A stretch of DNA of 64,000 nucleotides from Acidobacteriota bacterium (GCA_017307505.1 JAFKEE010000028.1:62001-126000); one strand, 5' to 3'. Positions 9,398-17,015 are shown, counted from the stretch's first letter. Numbers and translations: made by a program. Notes: a model not told the origin generated them from the sequence alone.

Positions 9398-10002
9398 TCT
9401 GGCCACCCGGAACCCCCGTTGAGCAGGTCCGTTTCGTCGTCCTCGACTCCGAGACAACCGGGCTGGACCCTCGCAAGGACCGCATCGTCACCATCGGCGC
9501 CATCGCCGTCGTGAACCACGAGATTCTCCTGGAGGATTCGTTCGAGGCCATGGTGAAGGTGGCCTACAACTCGAGCGCAGTAACGGTGCACGGAGTCACC
9601 CGGGAGCAGAGCCTCGCTGGACTCGAGGAATGCGACGCGCTGGAAAAGTTCCGCCACTACCTCGGCGACGGCGTCATCGTGGGCCATCATATCAGCCACG
9701 ACGTGGAAACCTTCAACGCCGGCTATGAACGCCACTTCGGTTTTCGACTGGACAACCCCAGCCTGGATACGATGGACCTCACGCTGCACCTCGAACGCGA
9801 CGGCGCCTTCGCCGGCCGGGACGCGATCCAGCAGTTTTCCCTCGACGCCCTCTGCACGCTCTTCGGCATCATCCCCCACGACAGGCACACCGCCGCCGGC
9901 GACGCCTTCATGACGGCCCTCATCTTCCAGCGCATCCTGCGTCTCGCCGCAAAACACGGCCGGACGACCCTCGCTCGCCTGATGGAACCCTTCGTGCCCT
10001 AG
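9379..10002 (+). CDS. DnaQ-family 3'-5' exonuclease
   Basis: Predicted cytosolic 207-residue DEDDh exonuclease of the DnaQ/PolC-epsilon type. All three Exo motifs can be read: ExoI as LDSETTGLD (Asp23, Glu25, with Ser instead of the common Thr between them), ExoII as VGHHISHDVETFN (Asp107) and ExoIII as HDRHTAAGDA (His169, Asp174). It is a stand-alone exonuclease with no polymerase or helicase domain. The start lies inside the end of the DUF294 gene, indicating translational coupling. Such pairs (DUF294 plus DnaQ-like) recur in bacteria, sometimes fused, and are thought to act in nucleotide-dependent control of nucleic acid or nucleotide turnover; the actual substrate is unknown. The family call is firm, the role is not. 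Confidence 0.9.
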   Translation: MAGGGVIWPPGTPVEQVRFVVLDSETTGLDPRKDRIVTIGAIAVVNHEILLEDSFEAMVKVAYNSSAVTVHGVTREQSLAGLEECDALEKFRHYLGDGVIVGHHISHDVETFNAGYERHFGFRLDNPSLDTMDLTLHLERDGAFAGRDAIQQFSLDALCTLFGIIPHDRHTAAGDAFMTALIFQRILRLAAKHGRTTLARLMEPFVP

Positions 10003-10034
10003 CAGTTTGTGCCGTTCATCCCGCGTCGCTATCC

Positions 10035-10805
10035 TCAGCACCGCCAGAGAGTCTTGTAATCCACCATCTCAAACTGCCCGCGCAGCGTGCGCCAGGAATA
10101 AATGAAGTCGCTGCCCATGGGATCGTACCCGAAGCCGTACGTGCCGTACTGCGTCCCGTCCCCGATCATCCCGTTCAGGCACACGATGTGCACTCTGTTC
10201 TTGAAATTCAAGGTGAGGCCCACCGGCTTCTCCCGCAGCCACTTGGCGAACGTCGAGACCGGAAAGCTCTTCAAACCTTCCCGTTTCAGCCCCAATCGCT
10301 TCGCAAAGTCATCATGCAGCTCCCAGCGGAGCCCCGCATCCAGTTGGAACGCCAGGTGGTACGTTCCTGCCGGACCCCCATCCGCCTTCGTCAGCAGTTC
10401 CTCCAGGGTGTACTGCTTCTTATCGCGGATCGATAGCATCATGGCGGCCGTCGCCGCCCAGCACCCCATCGATTTCACCTGGCTGACGAACGGGAAGCTC
10501 ATCTGCCACTTGATCTTGTAATGCTCCGGCGAGCCCGGTTTCTCGTGGGAGGCCAGCATGTCGTTAATCCGCTGCAAGGTCACACCCTTGGCGCCGATCT
10601 GTCCATCTTTCCAACCAAATTGCCAGCGTTGAAGATTCTCGATCGCTCCGATAGTCAGGGCCTTGCAGTCGCCGTCCGGCGTAAGTTTGGGAAATGGTCC
10701 GCCCCAATGCTGCGGAAACGCATTGAGCGCAGTCTGTATCTTTTTGACATCCGCGGAGTGGTTTGTACAACCACGGCCCACGGAACCACTGATTGTTACG
10801 GTCAT
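10035..10805 (-). CDS. papain-like cysteine protease, AvrRpt2/C70 type, with peptidoglycan-binding-like N-terminus
   Basis: Predicted 256-residue protein. Residues 1-90 resemble a peptidoglycan-binding-1 helical domain (ADVKKIQTALNAF, LTPDGDCKALTIGAIENLQRW). Residues 100-256 look like a papain-like C39/C70 protease: the nucleophile Cys115 in SMGCWAATAAMM, a likely catalytic His206 in RVHIVCLNGMIGDG and the acidic partner Asp229 in GYDPMGSD. That Cys-Trp-Ala-Ala start and the HIVxxNG-DP ending match AvrRpt2-like proteins. No signal peptide or membrane segment is seen, so export would need a specialised route or the protein stays inside. The gene is convergent with the exonuclease gene (33-base gap) and divergent from the Tat aldo/keto reductase. 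Roles in competition or host interaction are possible but not shown. Confidence 0.7.
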   Translation of the reverse strand: MTVTISGSVGRGCTNHSADVKKIQTALNAFPQHWGGPFPKLTPDGDCKALTIGAIENLQRWQFGWKDGQIGAKGVTLQRINDMLASHEKPGSPEHYKIKWQMSFPFVSQVKSMGCWAATAAMMLSIRDKKQYTLEELLTKADGGPAGTYHLAFQLDAGLRWELHDDFAKRLGLKREGLKSFPVSTFAKWLREKPVGLTLNFKNRVHIVCLNGMIGDGTQYGTYGFGYDPMGSDFIYSWRTLRGQFEMVDYKTLWRC

Positions 10806-10937
10806 GAATCTTGACCTTTCTTTCCGAATACTCTATCGCGATTCAGGCAATTGGGTTCCATCCCGGCGTCCAGCCCCGTATAGGAGGCGCTAGTCCGAAA
10901 TGGGAGTAAGATACGAAGTCGGAACCGGAGGTGTCTC

Positions 10938-11873
10938 ATGAATCGCAGGGTCTTTGTCGGTGGTGCTCTCGCTGGCCTGGCCGCACCTCGGGCTGCTCGG
11001 GCAAAGCCGGGCGGCATCCCCATGCGGACGCTCGGCCGCACAGGCCAGAAACTCACCATCATCGGCCAGGGTGGCGCCCGCTTCGGCATGATTCCGCTGG
11101 AGGAAGGCAAAGCGGTCGTGCGGCGCGCCTACGAACTCGGCATCAACTACTTCGACATGGCTCGCGCCTATAGCGACGGTCACGCCGAAGAAGTCTACGG
11201 CGCCGTGATCCCCGAGTTTCGGAAAGAGATCTTCCTCACCACAAAATCCCTGCAGCGGACCCGGCAGGCTGCCGAGGCGGACCTGGAGACCTCCCTCCGC
11301 ACGATGAAAACCGATTACGTCGATCTGTGGCAGATGCACATGGTCTCCACCATCCAGGAAGTCGAACGCATCTTCGCGCCCGGCGGCGCCATCGAGGCGT
11401 TCGAGGCGGCAAAGAAGGCCGGCAAGTGCCGCTTCATCGGCTACACCAACTGCCGCGACCCGCAGGTCCACGTCGAAATGCTGAAGCGCGCCGAACGCTT
11501 CGACACCTGCCTGATGCCGCTGCATGCGGCCGACACCTGCTTCTCTGACTCTCCAGGGATGAGCTTCGAACGGACTGCGTTGCCGGCCGCCGTGGAGCGC
11601 GGGGTCGGCATCTTCGCAATCAAGACCTTCGGCAATGCCTTCCTCCTCCGCACCTTCAGCCCTGGCGACTGTCTGAGGTACGTACTCAGCCTGCCCATCA
11701 CCGCGGCGCCCCTCGGCGCCTGCACGCTGGGGCAAATCGAGGACGACGTGCGCATCGCGCAGAAGTTCAGCCCCCTCACCCCGGAGCAGAAACAGGCGAT
11801 GATCACCCGTGTCGCCAGCGGCAAGTTCGACACCATCCGCGGTCCGGCGCTCGAATACTGGAAAACCCGCTGA
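10938..11873 (+). CDS. Tat-exported aldo/keto reductase
   Basis: Predicted 311-residue aldo/keto reductase. The N-terminus NRRVFVGGALAG is a twin-arginine signal, so the folded, cofactor-loaded enzyme is likely exported to the periplasm. The catalytic tetrad is complete: Asp73 and Tyr78 (YFDMARAYSDG), Lys103 (FLTTKSL) and His134 (LWQMHMVS). The C-terminal part (LGACTLGQIEDDVRIAQKF) keeps the family's closing helix. A good ribosome site (GGAGGTG) sits before the start at 10938. Family members of this exported type often lie in acidobacterial and planctomycete sugar-oxidation clusters, but here the flanking genes are a cysteine protease and an intergenic stretch. Substrate unknown. The left-edge AKR is a different, unexported subtype. 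Confidence 0.9.
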   Translation: MNRRVFVGGALAGLAAPRAARAKPGGIPMRTLGRTGQKLTIIGQGGARFGMIPLEEGKAVVRRAYELGINYFDMARAYSDGHAEEVYGAVIPEFRKEIFLTTKSLQRTRQAAEADLETSLRTMKTDYVDLWQMHMVSTIQEVERIFAPGGAIEAFEAAKKAGKCRFIGYTNCRDPQVHVEMLKRAERFDTCLMPLHAADTCFSDSPGMSFERTALPAAVERGVGIFAIKTFGNAFLLRTFSPGDCLRYVLSLPITAAPLGACTLGQIEDDVRIAQKFSPLTPEQKQAMITRVASGKFDTIRGPALEYWKTR

Positions 11874-12244
11874 CGGGCTACCAGGGCGATCATCGTCTTC
11901 GATCAGCGGCCCCGCCCCGCATAACTTCCAGCCCGCCGCTGCCTTGCGAAAGCGGGGCAGCGGGTGGCTCGTCCACCCGGATAGGGAAGGCTCACTCTCG
12001 CGATGCGCGCCATCTGCGCCGCCCGTGAAAGAGTGACGGCGCTGTTCGATACCCAAGCCGCGGCACGCGGCGGCAAGCCCAACAGGAACTCCCCTCCCGT
12101 TTACTTGCTGTGCGAAGGTCGCCTCATCGAAATAACGGCATTCTTCGCCACCATCGAGTTCCCTGATCTGTGAATCGGCACTCGATCCTCGATGCAGCGG
12201 AGCGCACCCGGCTTTGCCTCCCAGTCCCGGAAAGTGCTCTCTCC
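11874..12244. other. gene-poor intergenic stretch
   Basis: Between convergently read genes lies a 371-base stretch. Apart from the small open frame listed separately at 12003, I see no gene, and no clear intrinsic terminator. Confidence 0.4.
12003..12173 (+). CDS. possible small hypothetical protein (56 aa)
   Basis: An ATG-initiated frame of 56 residues (begins MRAICAARERV, ends FFATIEFPDL). Its residue make-up is not obviously that of a shadow frame: the second half (VYLLCEGRLIEITAFFATIEF) could form a short amphipathic beta/alpha unit. An AGGGAAGG run about 15 bases upstream is a weak ribosome site. I do not recognise it. It may be a real small gene, a remnant of a larger one, or chance. 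Confidence 0.25.
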   Translation: MRAICAARERVTALFDTQAAARGGKPNRNSPPVYLLCEGRLIEITAFFATIEFPDL

Positions 12245-13567
12245 TTAGTGGCCGTTCGGGACCGGCCGCTGCAGGTCTTCCATCCGCAAGCCGCCCTTTC
12301 GGGTCAATCTCATACTCAAGCTGACCGCCTCTGTGCCCGGCTCGAGATCCACCGGTTCGGCGGAGATGGGTGACAAGCCATCCGGGCCCTTCGCAGCCGC
12401 CAGGACCCGGTACCTCGTACCCGCCAGCAGGGGAACGAGCAACGTGCTTCCTCTGTCGGTGCTGTTGGCCACCTCCTCACCTCGCGCCGTCACGATCCGA
12501 ATTTCGGCGGAGGGATTCGGCGTCCCATCTGCGTTCAGAACAACCACCTGGATGGCACGCTCAGGCAGGCGGTCCGGCAGAGTCAGCTCAAAGTACCTCG
12601 ACTCCCGCTCCCCGGCGAAGCTGATCTTCGTGGCCGCGGCCCGCTCGGAAGTCCCCGGATGGAACCAGCGCGGATAGGGTGCGCGGGCTGTCGCCGCATC
12701 CAGCAGGTTGACACCCAGATAATGAAGGTCGCCCTCCACGGCAGGAAGCTCGAAACGGCCATGTTCATCGGTAACGGTAGTGACAATTGCGAGATCGTGT
12801 GCGTCGACGGCTCCAATCTCGACACGCGCCGCCGGTTCCCCCGACTTCAGCAGCAAACGGCCCTTCATTCGTGGAGTCCGGTGGAAAAAGGCCTCCACGC
12901 AGCCGTTGGGCCGCACCTCCACGGTGGGATCGCCCGCCACATCGCCGTCCTGCTCATAGTGAAGCGTGTAGCGGCCCGCGGGCAGGTCGGGGAAGAAAAA
13001 CGCCCCCTGTCGATCCGGTTTGGCTTTGATCGCCCGCGACCCGTCGTGTTCCAGGACCATTGTCAGCACGCCCTTCTGGCGGGCCGCATTCGCATTCGTG
13101 TGTACACGCAGACTGCCGCTGTTCCGCAAGTTGGCCCGCTCTCGAAAAAAGGCAAGATCCTTCGCCGCCTCATCGAGTCGCCGCGTACCGGAGCAACGGC
13201 CGGTCTGCAGCCAGCCGTGCACAATGCGGGATGCGTAGACCACATACTCCTGCCCCACTTCAAAAATGAAGCCGCAGGAACGTCCGTGCTCCGTTCCAAT
13301 CTCTATCTCTTTCTGGCCCGCCGGCACGCCATGCAGCACGGAGCCGACCCTCAGCCGCACAAGGTACTCAGGCATCGGCTTCGCCGGAGCTTTGCCGGTG
13401 AGCCGCACAACCTCTTCCACGGGAGACGAAATCGAAATCACCGTGCCCGTGAAAGCCGCCTCCGCGCCGGCCGCGGCCTCGCAGGGCGTGGTAGGCCCGC
13501 TGCATTGGCAGGCAAACAATACCGTTTGGATCGAAATCAGGCTGCCGAAAAGAAACAGGTTCCGCAT
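12245..13567 (-). CDS. exported TIMP-like / carboxypeptidase-regulatory-like repeat protein
   Basis: Predicted 440-residue surface or periplasmic protein. I place the start at 13567 because it gives a clean signal peptide (MRNLFLFGSLISIQTVLFAC) whose LFAC end could be a lipobox; the frame is open much further upstream only because it runs through the tandem repeat. After the signal, CQCSGPTTPCEAAAGAEAAFTGTVISI resembles the start of tissue-inhibitor-of-metalloproteinase (NTR-fold) domains seen in bacteria. Residues 165-440 hold about three beta-sandwich units of the carboxypeptidase-regulatory type (GAFFFPDLPAGRYTLHYEQDG; DEHGRFELPAVEGDLHYLGV; GSTLLVPLLAGTRYRVLAA). No catalytic site is visible; binding or structural roles are likely. 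Such proteins are frequent in Bryobacterales, with no established function. Confidence 0.75.
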   Translation of the reverse strand: MRNLFLFGSLISIQTVLFACQCSGPTTPCEAAAGAEAAFTGTVISISSPVEEVVRLTGKAPAKPMPEYLVRLRVGSVLHGVPAGQKEIEIGTEHGRSCGFIFEVGQEYVVYASRIVHGWLQTGRCSGTRRLDEAAKDLAFFRERANLRNSGSLRVHTNANAARQKGVLTMVLEHDGSRAIKAKPDRQGAFFFPDLPAGRYTLHYEQDGDVAGDPTVEVRPNGCVEAFFHRTPRMKGRLLLKSGEPAARVEIGAVDAHDLAIVTTVTDEHGRFELPAVEGDLHYLGVNLLDAATARAPYPRWFHPGTSERAAATKISFAGERESRYFELTLPDRLPERAIQVVVLNADGTPNPSAEIRIVTARGEEVANSTDRGSTLLVPLLAGTRYRVLAAAKGPDGLSPISAEPVDLEPGTEAVSLSMRLTRKGGLRMEDLQRPVPNGH

Positions 13568-13639
13568 CTGCCTAAAAGCTACCGCATACCAAGCAGCAAT
13601 ATCGTGCATCCTGAACCGCAGCAACCGCGCCCAAGTCTT

Positions 13640-13905
13640 CCATATCCCCCAAGGCATTTGCCCAGGGCCCATCCCAACCTCAATTCCTCTGCCAGCCAAA
13701 CCCCAGAAGCCCGCCACCAACCACATCCGGGAATTCCCCAACTCTCGCCCCAGCATTACCCTGGGCGCAGCCCAGGGCCCGCCCCAACCTCGAATCCTCT
13801 CCCAGCCAATCCCCAAAAGCCCGCGACCAACCAAATCCGGGAATTCCCCAACTCTCCCCCCAGCATTACCCTGGGCGCAGCCCAGGGCCCGCCGCAACGA
13901 GAATT
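13640..13905. repeat. 110-bp tandem repeat, about 2.5 copies, with internal palindromes
   Basis: The palindrome GGGAATTCCC recurs at 13729-13738 and 13839-13848, exactly 110 bases apart. The perfect hairpin CCCTGGGC-GCA-GCCCAGGG (8-bp stem, 3-base loop) recurs at 13759-13777 and 13869-13887, also 110 bases apart. The bases between these markers are nearly identical in the two full units. A more diverged, partial unit lies at about 13650-13728; it keeps CCCAGGGCCC and the CCAACCTC-AAT segment but has lost the left hairpin arm. The unit is palindrome-bearing, noncoding and located in a divergent promoter region, which resembles REP/BIME-type or other structured intergenic repeats. Confidence 0.85.
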
Positions 13906-13952
13906 CACTTCGGGAAACTCACTAAATCGTCCGCCCTTAGCTTTTTTCATAT

Positions 13953-13973
13953 GATTCGAACCAATGTCGAATC
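13953..13973. promoter_or_regulatory. operator-like inverted repeat
   Basis: GATTCGA and TCGAATC form a perfect 7-bp inverted repeat around a 7-base centre. It overlaps a TATGAT hexamer (13950-13955), about 115 bases upstream of the TPR gene. The placement suits a dimeric repressor or activator, but no matching regulator is visible nearby. Confidence 0.35.
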
Positions 13974-14086
13974 GGACACCGTCCACCGGGTCCCTCACCA
14001 CAGGCACTTCTGGACGAAAAGGACTGTTCACCCCAACCTGGACATTCGATCCGCCGCCCCTCCCACTCCGCGCTATCATCATCGAA

Positions 14087-14503
14087 ATGGATCCGGAAAA
14101 TCTCGTAGTGCGCCTCTGCGTCAAGGGCATGGAGTGCGAGTTCGCCGGCGATTTCGACGGCGCCGCCCAGGCATTTCAGACCGCCTGGGAGCTGAGCACG
14201 GATGACTTCGAACGCTGCATCGCCGCGCACTATCTGGCCCGCCATCAGAAGACAGCGGCCGGCACATTGGAGTGGAACCAGAGATCACTCCATCATGCGG
14301 CGGCGGTCGACGAGGACCGCGTTCGCGGCTTCTATCCCTCGCTCTACCTGAACCTGGGCAAATCCCACGAAGACCTGGGTAACCGGGAGGAAGCGAAACA
14401 ATTCTACGAGCAGGCCGCGAACGTCCTCGATGCCCTGGCAGAAGGAAGATACGGCGGCATCGTTCGCGACGCGGTAGCCCGGGCCCTGCTGCGCGTCGCC
14501 TGA
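14087..14503 (+). CDS. small tetratricopeptide-repeat protein
   Basis: Predicted cytosolic 138-residue protein. The open frame continues upstream to 13964, but translation from the ATG at 14087 (MDPENLVVRLCVKGME) gives a sensible helical start, while the upstream codons are proline- and threonine-rich with no domain character. It contains TPR-like helix pairs: CEFAGDFDGAAQAFQTAWELS (split over residues 17-37) and LYLNLGKSHEDLGNREEAKQ (about 86-105) followed by FYEQAANVLDAL. The middle segment (CIAAHYLARHQKTAAGTLEWNQRSL split) is also helical. TPR proteins mediate protein-protein contacts; no partner is evident here. It is transcribed away from the TIMP-like gene, with the tandem repeat between them. 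Confidence 0.75.
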   Translation: MDPENLVVRLCVKGMECEFAGDFDGAAQAFQTAWELSTDDFERCIAAHYLARHQKTAAGTLEWNQRSLHHAAAVDEDRVRGFYPSLYLNLGKSHEDLGNREEAKQFYEQAANVLDALAEGRYGGIVRDAVARALLRVA

Positions 14504-15101
14504 CTTGATATTCCATCCAGGCCCGTCGCCATCCGCGGCCTGGGCATGCAGCCGCTTCGCGATGCCGCGCTCGACGATCACCCTCAGGTCATTCGCGAAC
14601 CAAAGAGCCAGGGCGCGGCAGGGAACGCCCGCAAGCGCGACAAGGCCCGGGCCCCTCCCCACGTAGCCTCCGCCAGGCGCCGGAAACAATCATTCGCATG
14701 GGAGGCGCCAGGCGTGGTCCTGACCTCGAAAGTCGTCCAGCGACGCCCGACGCGGCAGGCGGCCCAGCGCGCCGGCTGCCCAGATCTCGTCGCAATCCTC
14801 AAGCCTCTTGCGATTGCCGGATAGACCTGTGTCGCCCGCCAGACAACCCAGGCTGCTCACCCGATCGCCCACGCATCGGCGAAAAACGAACACCCGGCCG
14901 TCCACCCGCCGCCCAAGGGCCTCACTTCTCCCTTGTTTGTGGCGTTAAGAACTATTCATTCACAAGGGATTTCAGTATTTATTCCTTTTCTTTTCAACGC
15001 GGGCACCCCAGAAAACGCCACTTCGCTCTTGACGCTGCCCTTACCCTGGATTCGCGCCGGCAACCACGCCGGCCATTTTCATTTGCAGGGAGATTCTTAT
15101 C
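14504..15101. other. gene-free stretch, with AT-rich promoter-like leader
   Basis: About 600 bases without a gene I can support; the open frames in either strand are short and have no recognisable motif. From about 14930 to 15000 the sequence becomes clearly AT-richer than its surroundings (for example GTTAAGAACTATTCATTCAC and TATTTATTCC), which is likely the promoter and leader of the gene at 15102. Confidence 0.4.
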
Positions 15102-15809
15102 ATGGCTACCGTCGCTCAGATCACCGCCAACCAGGCGAACGCGAAACTTTCCACTGGACCCGTGTCCCCCGCCGGCAAGGCTCGCGCCTCTCAGAATGCC
15201 CGCCGCCACGGCTTCACCGCGCGCCATCTCGACATCACGCCGGAGGACCGCGCCGAATTCACGGAACTCGAGGCCGCGCTGCGCCTCAAAACCCGCCCGG
15301 CCGGCTGCCTGGAGGAAGAGATCTTCCACCGCATCCTCACCCACACCTGGAACCTGCGCCGCATCGAAACCTTCGAAGCGCTGATCCTCGCCGAAACGGA
15401 CCCATTGGCCGAAACCGACCCCCACGCTGGAAAGCTCGAACGCTATGCCCGTTACCGCCGCGACCTCGAGCGCGGCCTCTATCGCGCCATCAGGGAACTC
15501 AGCAAACTGCAAACGGAACGCGCCGCCTTAGGCCAGCAGCACCCGCATGTCGTCCAGGGCATCAGCGAACACGTCCCCCTGGCCGAGGTCACCCGTCTGA
15601 CCAGAAACACGGACGAACTCTTCTTCTATGAAGGCTATGGCCGCCCGCGCCGGGCCCTCGAACACCTGACCGCCGGAGTCGATACCGACCAACCCGACAA
15701 CCAGGATCCGATCGCCGGCCTTCAGCCCATTCGCGTTCCGCGAAACGAAGCCGGCCTGCTCGGCGAAGACGGACTGCCCAACCTCAACTACAACTTCTCG
15801 GCCCGCTAA
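15102..15809 (+). CDS. STGP/GKAR-family hypothetical protein (acidobacterial paralogue family)
   Basis: A 235-residue protein of unknown function. Its N-terminus has the signature of a large family: QITANQANAKLSTGP, SPAGKARASQNARRHGFTA (residues about 5-40). Members are multi-copy in many Acidobacteria and Planctomycetes genomes; this is general knowledge and no search was done. The middle (residues 50-150) is strongly helical and charged (EFTELEAALRLKTRPAGCLEEEIFHRILTH split; ERYARYRRDLERGLYRAIRELS), probably a coiled coil; the C-terminus is loop-rich. No signal peptide or membrane segment. A GGGAGA site precedes the ATG. The basic, Lys/Arg/His-rich N-terminal motif could contact nucleic acid, which is inference. 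It stands alone, with about 600 bases free upstream and 400 downstream. Confidence 0.75.
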   Translation: MATVAQITANQANAKLSTGPVSPAGKARASQNARRHGFTARHLDITPEDRAEFTELEAALRLKTRPAGCLEEEIFHRILTHTWNLRRIETFEALILAETDPLAETDPHAGKLERYARYRRDLERGLYRAIRELSKLQTERAALGQQHPHVVQGISEHVPLAEVTRLTRNTDELFFYEGYGRPRRALEHLTAGVDTDQPDNQDPIAGLQPIRVPRNEAGLLGEDGLPNLNYNFSAR

Positions 15810-16208
15810 GAACAGCCAATTCGGCCCCGCCGCGCCTCGGCGAAACGAAGCCAGTGGCAACCGCACGGGCCGCGCGCCCTCAGACTCGGGATGCTTGCCG
15901 GCCTTGTTCTTTGAAAATCGCACCGCTTTACTGCCGCTAGCGCACCCCCTGCCGCGGCCACCACGCCCTTCGTGTGTTCACTCTACCCCTGCTCCCCTGA
16001 GTCGCTGAAGCCGGATTCCGCCTCCAGTGCGGACAATCACGGACTCCTGTCCCGTTGCATGGCAGCCGGCGGCGATTGCTGCCCAGGGTGGGCCTACCTT
16101 CGCAGGGCCGGAGGGTTGGCGTGGTGCCGCTTCGGGCTAACCCGGTCCAGGGACTCCGCTGGAAGGACCGCCGGGTAGCCCTGCGGGCCCCTTGCAGCTT
16201 CGATACCG
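15810..16208. other. intergenic stretch with long hairpin
   Basis: This 399-base gap between convergent genes has no gene I can support. Its main content is the large imperfect hairpin at 16127-16187, listed separately. The rest (15810-16126) is ordinary GC-rich sequence in which I see nothing. Confidence 0.4.
16127..16187 (-). terminator. large imperfect hairpin downstream of NmrA-type gene
   Basis: The arms GGGCTAACCCGGTCC (16134-16148) and GGACCGCCGGGTAGCCC (16165-16181) pair with one bulge on each side around a 16-base loop. An outer CCGC/GCGG pairing across a small internal loop extends the stem to about 16127-16187. It lies some 20 bases beyond the stop of the minus-strand reductase gene. 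There is no U-tract, so it is either a terminator of the non-canonical kind or another structured element, such as a repeated intergenic unit. Confidence 0.45.
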
Positions 16209-16973
16209 CTATCGGGCGGCGGCCGCCGCCTGCTGCTGGCTCAGCCAATCCTCATAGCTCTTCGAGCTCAGCTTCGCGCCCGCATCCGGGACAATCGTTC
16301 GTTCCGAAGCTTCCGCCCCGAAGTAGCCCATCTTCGGGTCGATGATGACCTCCCGCTGGGCAGCGCGCGAGCCGAGCGCCAGTTTCACCAGTTCAGCCAT
16401 CTGGTATGCCTTCGGCCCCCCTACCTCCAGCGTGCCGTTCAACGGCTTGCCCAGGGCGACGTCACCAACGGCCTGGGAAACATCCGCCGCGGCCATCGGC
16501 TGGATCAGGATCGGCGCCACGCGAATCGCCTCGCCCACAGTGGAGAACTCGACGATGCTGTTGACGAACTCGTAGAACTGCGTCGCCCGCACAATCGAGT
16601 AGGGAATCGACGACTCCTTGATCATCGTCTCCTGCACCATCTTGGCCCGGAAGTAGCCGCTGCTCAGCAGTCGGTCCGTACCCACGACGGAGAGCGCAAC
16701 ATAATGTCCGATGCCCGCGGCTTTCGCGGCTGCCACGAGATTGCGCGTCGACTTCTGGAAGAACTCCATGACGGGCGCATCGTCAAAGGAAGGTGAATTC
16801 GATACGTCGACCAGGACCGCCGCGCCTTTCAGGGTTTCGGCCAAACCTTCTCCGGTAACTGAGTTGACGCCAGACTTCGGCGATCCGGAGACTACCTGGT
16901 GGCCCTCCGCGCTCAAGCGCTGAACCACCCTGGACCCAATGAGTCCGCTACCACCAATCACTACGATCTTCAT
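16209..16973 (-). CDS. NmrA/SDR-type NAD(P)-binding reductase
   Basis: Predicted cytosolic 254-residue atypical short-chain dehydrogenase. The N-terminal Rossmann motif reads MKIVVIGGSGLIGSRV (GxxGxxG at residues 7-13). VLVDVSNSPSFD follows the second beta strand, and HYVALSVVGTDRLLSSGYFRAKMVQE contains the family's YxxxK-equivalent segment; IVRATQFYEFV is typical of NmrA-like members. These act as NAD(P)H-dependent oxidoreductases or as redox sensors. A strong ribosome site (AGGAGG) precedes the start. The cupin gene upstream on the same strand ends 42 bases away, so the two form a likely two-gene operon. The alanine-rich C-terminus ends just before a large hairpin. Confidence 0.88.
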   Translation of the reverse strand: MKIVVIGGSGLIGSRVVQRLSAEGHQVVSGSPKSGVNSVTGEGLAETLKGAAVLVDVSNSPSFDDAPVMEFFQKSTRNLVAAAKAAGIGHYVALSVVGTDRLLSSGYFRAKMVQETMIKESSIPYSIVRATQFYEFVNSIVEFSTVGEAIRVAPILIQPMAAADVSQAVGDVALGKPLNGTLEVGGPKAYQMAELVKLALGSRAAQREVIIDPKMGYFGAEASERTIVPDAGAKLSSKSYEDWLSQQQAAAAAR

Positions 16974-17015
16974 AATGAACCTCCTGGTTCCAACATCTGG
17001 CGTGGATTTAGACTC

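Larger units (their letters stand above)
13568..14086. promoter_or_regulatory. divergent intergenic region containing tandem repeat
   Basis: This 519-base region separates the TIMP-like gene (minus) from the TPR gene (plus). Most of it, about 13640-13905, is filled by 110-base tandem repeat units; the remainder contains a TATGAT hexamer at 13950-13955 and an inverted repeat at 13953-13973, which are plausible promoter and operator elements for the TPR gene. Confidence 0.45.

Noticed and set aside
10890-12056. 388-codon minus-strand open frame
   Set aside because: Antisense to the Tat aldo/keto reductase, whose catalytic tetrad is complete.
13640-13905. CRISPR array
   Set aside because: The repeated unit is 110 bases in direct tandem, without unique spacers of constant length; no cas genes nearby.
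12659-13954. 431-codon plus-strand open frame through the tandem repeat
   Set aside because: Antisense to the TIMP-like gene and continuing into noncoding repeats; the Pro/Ser/Asn-rich end simply translates the repeat.
14504-15101. short minus-strand frames as remnants of a gene
   Set aside because: The frames (60-130 codons) overlap each other and show no motif; no support for a gene or pseudogene.
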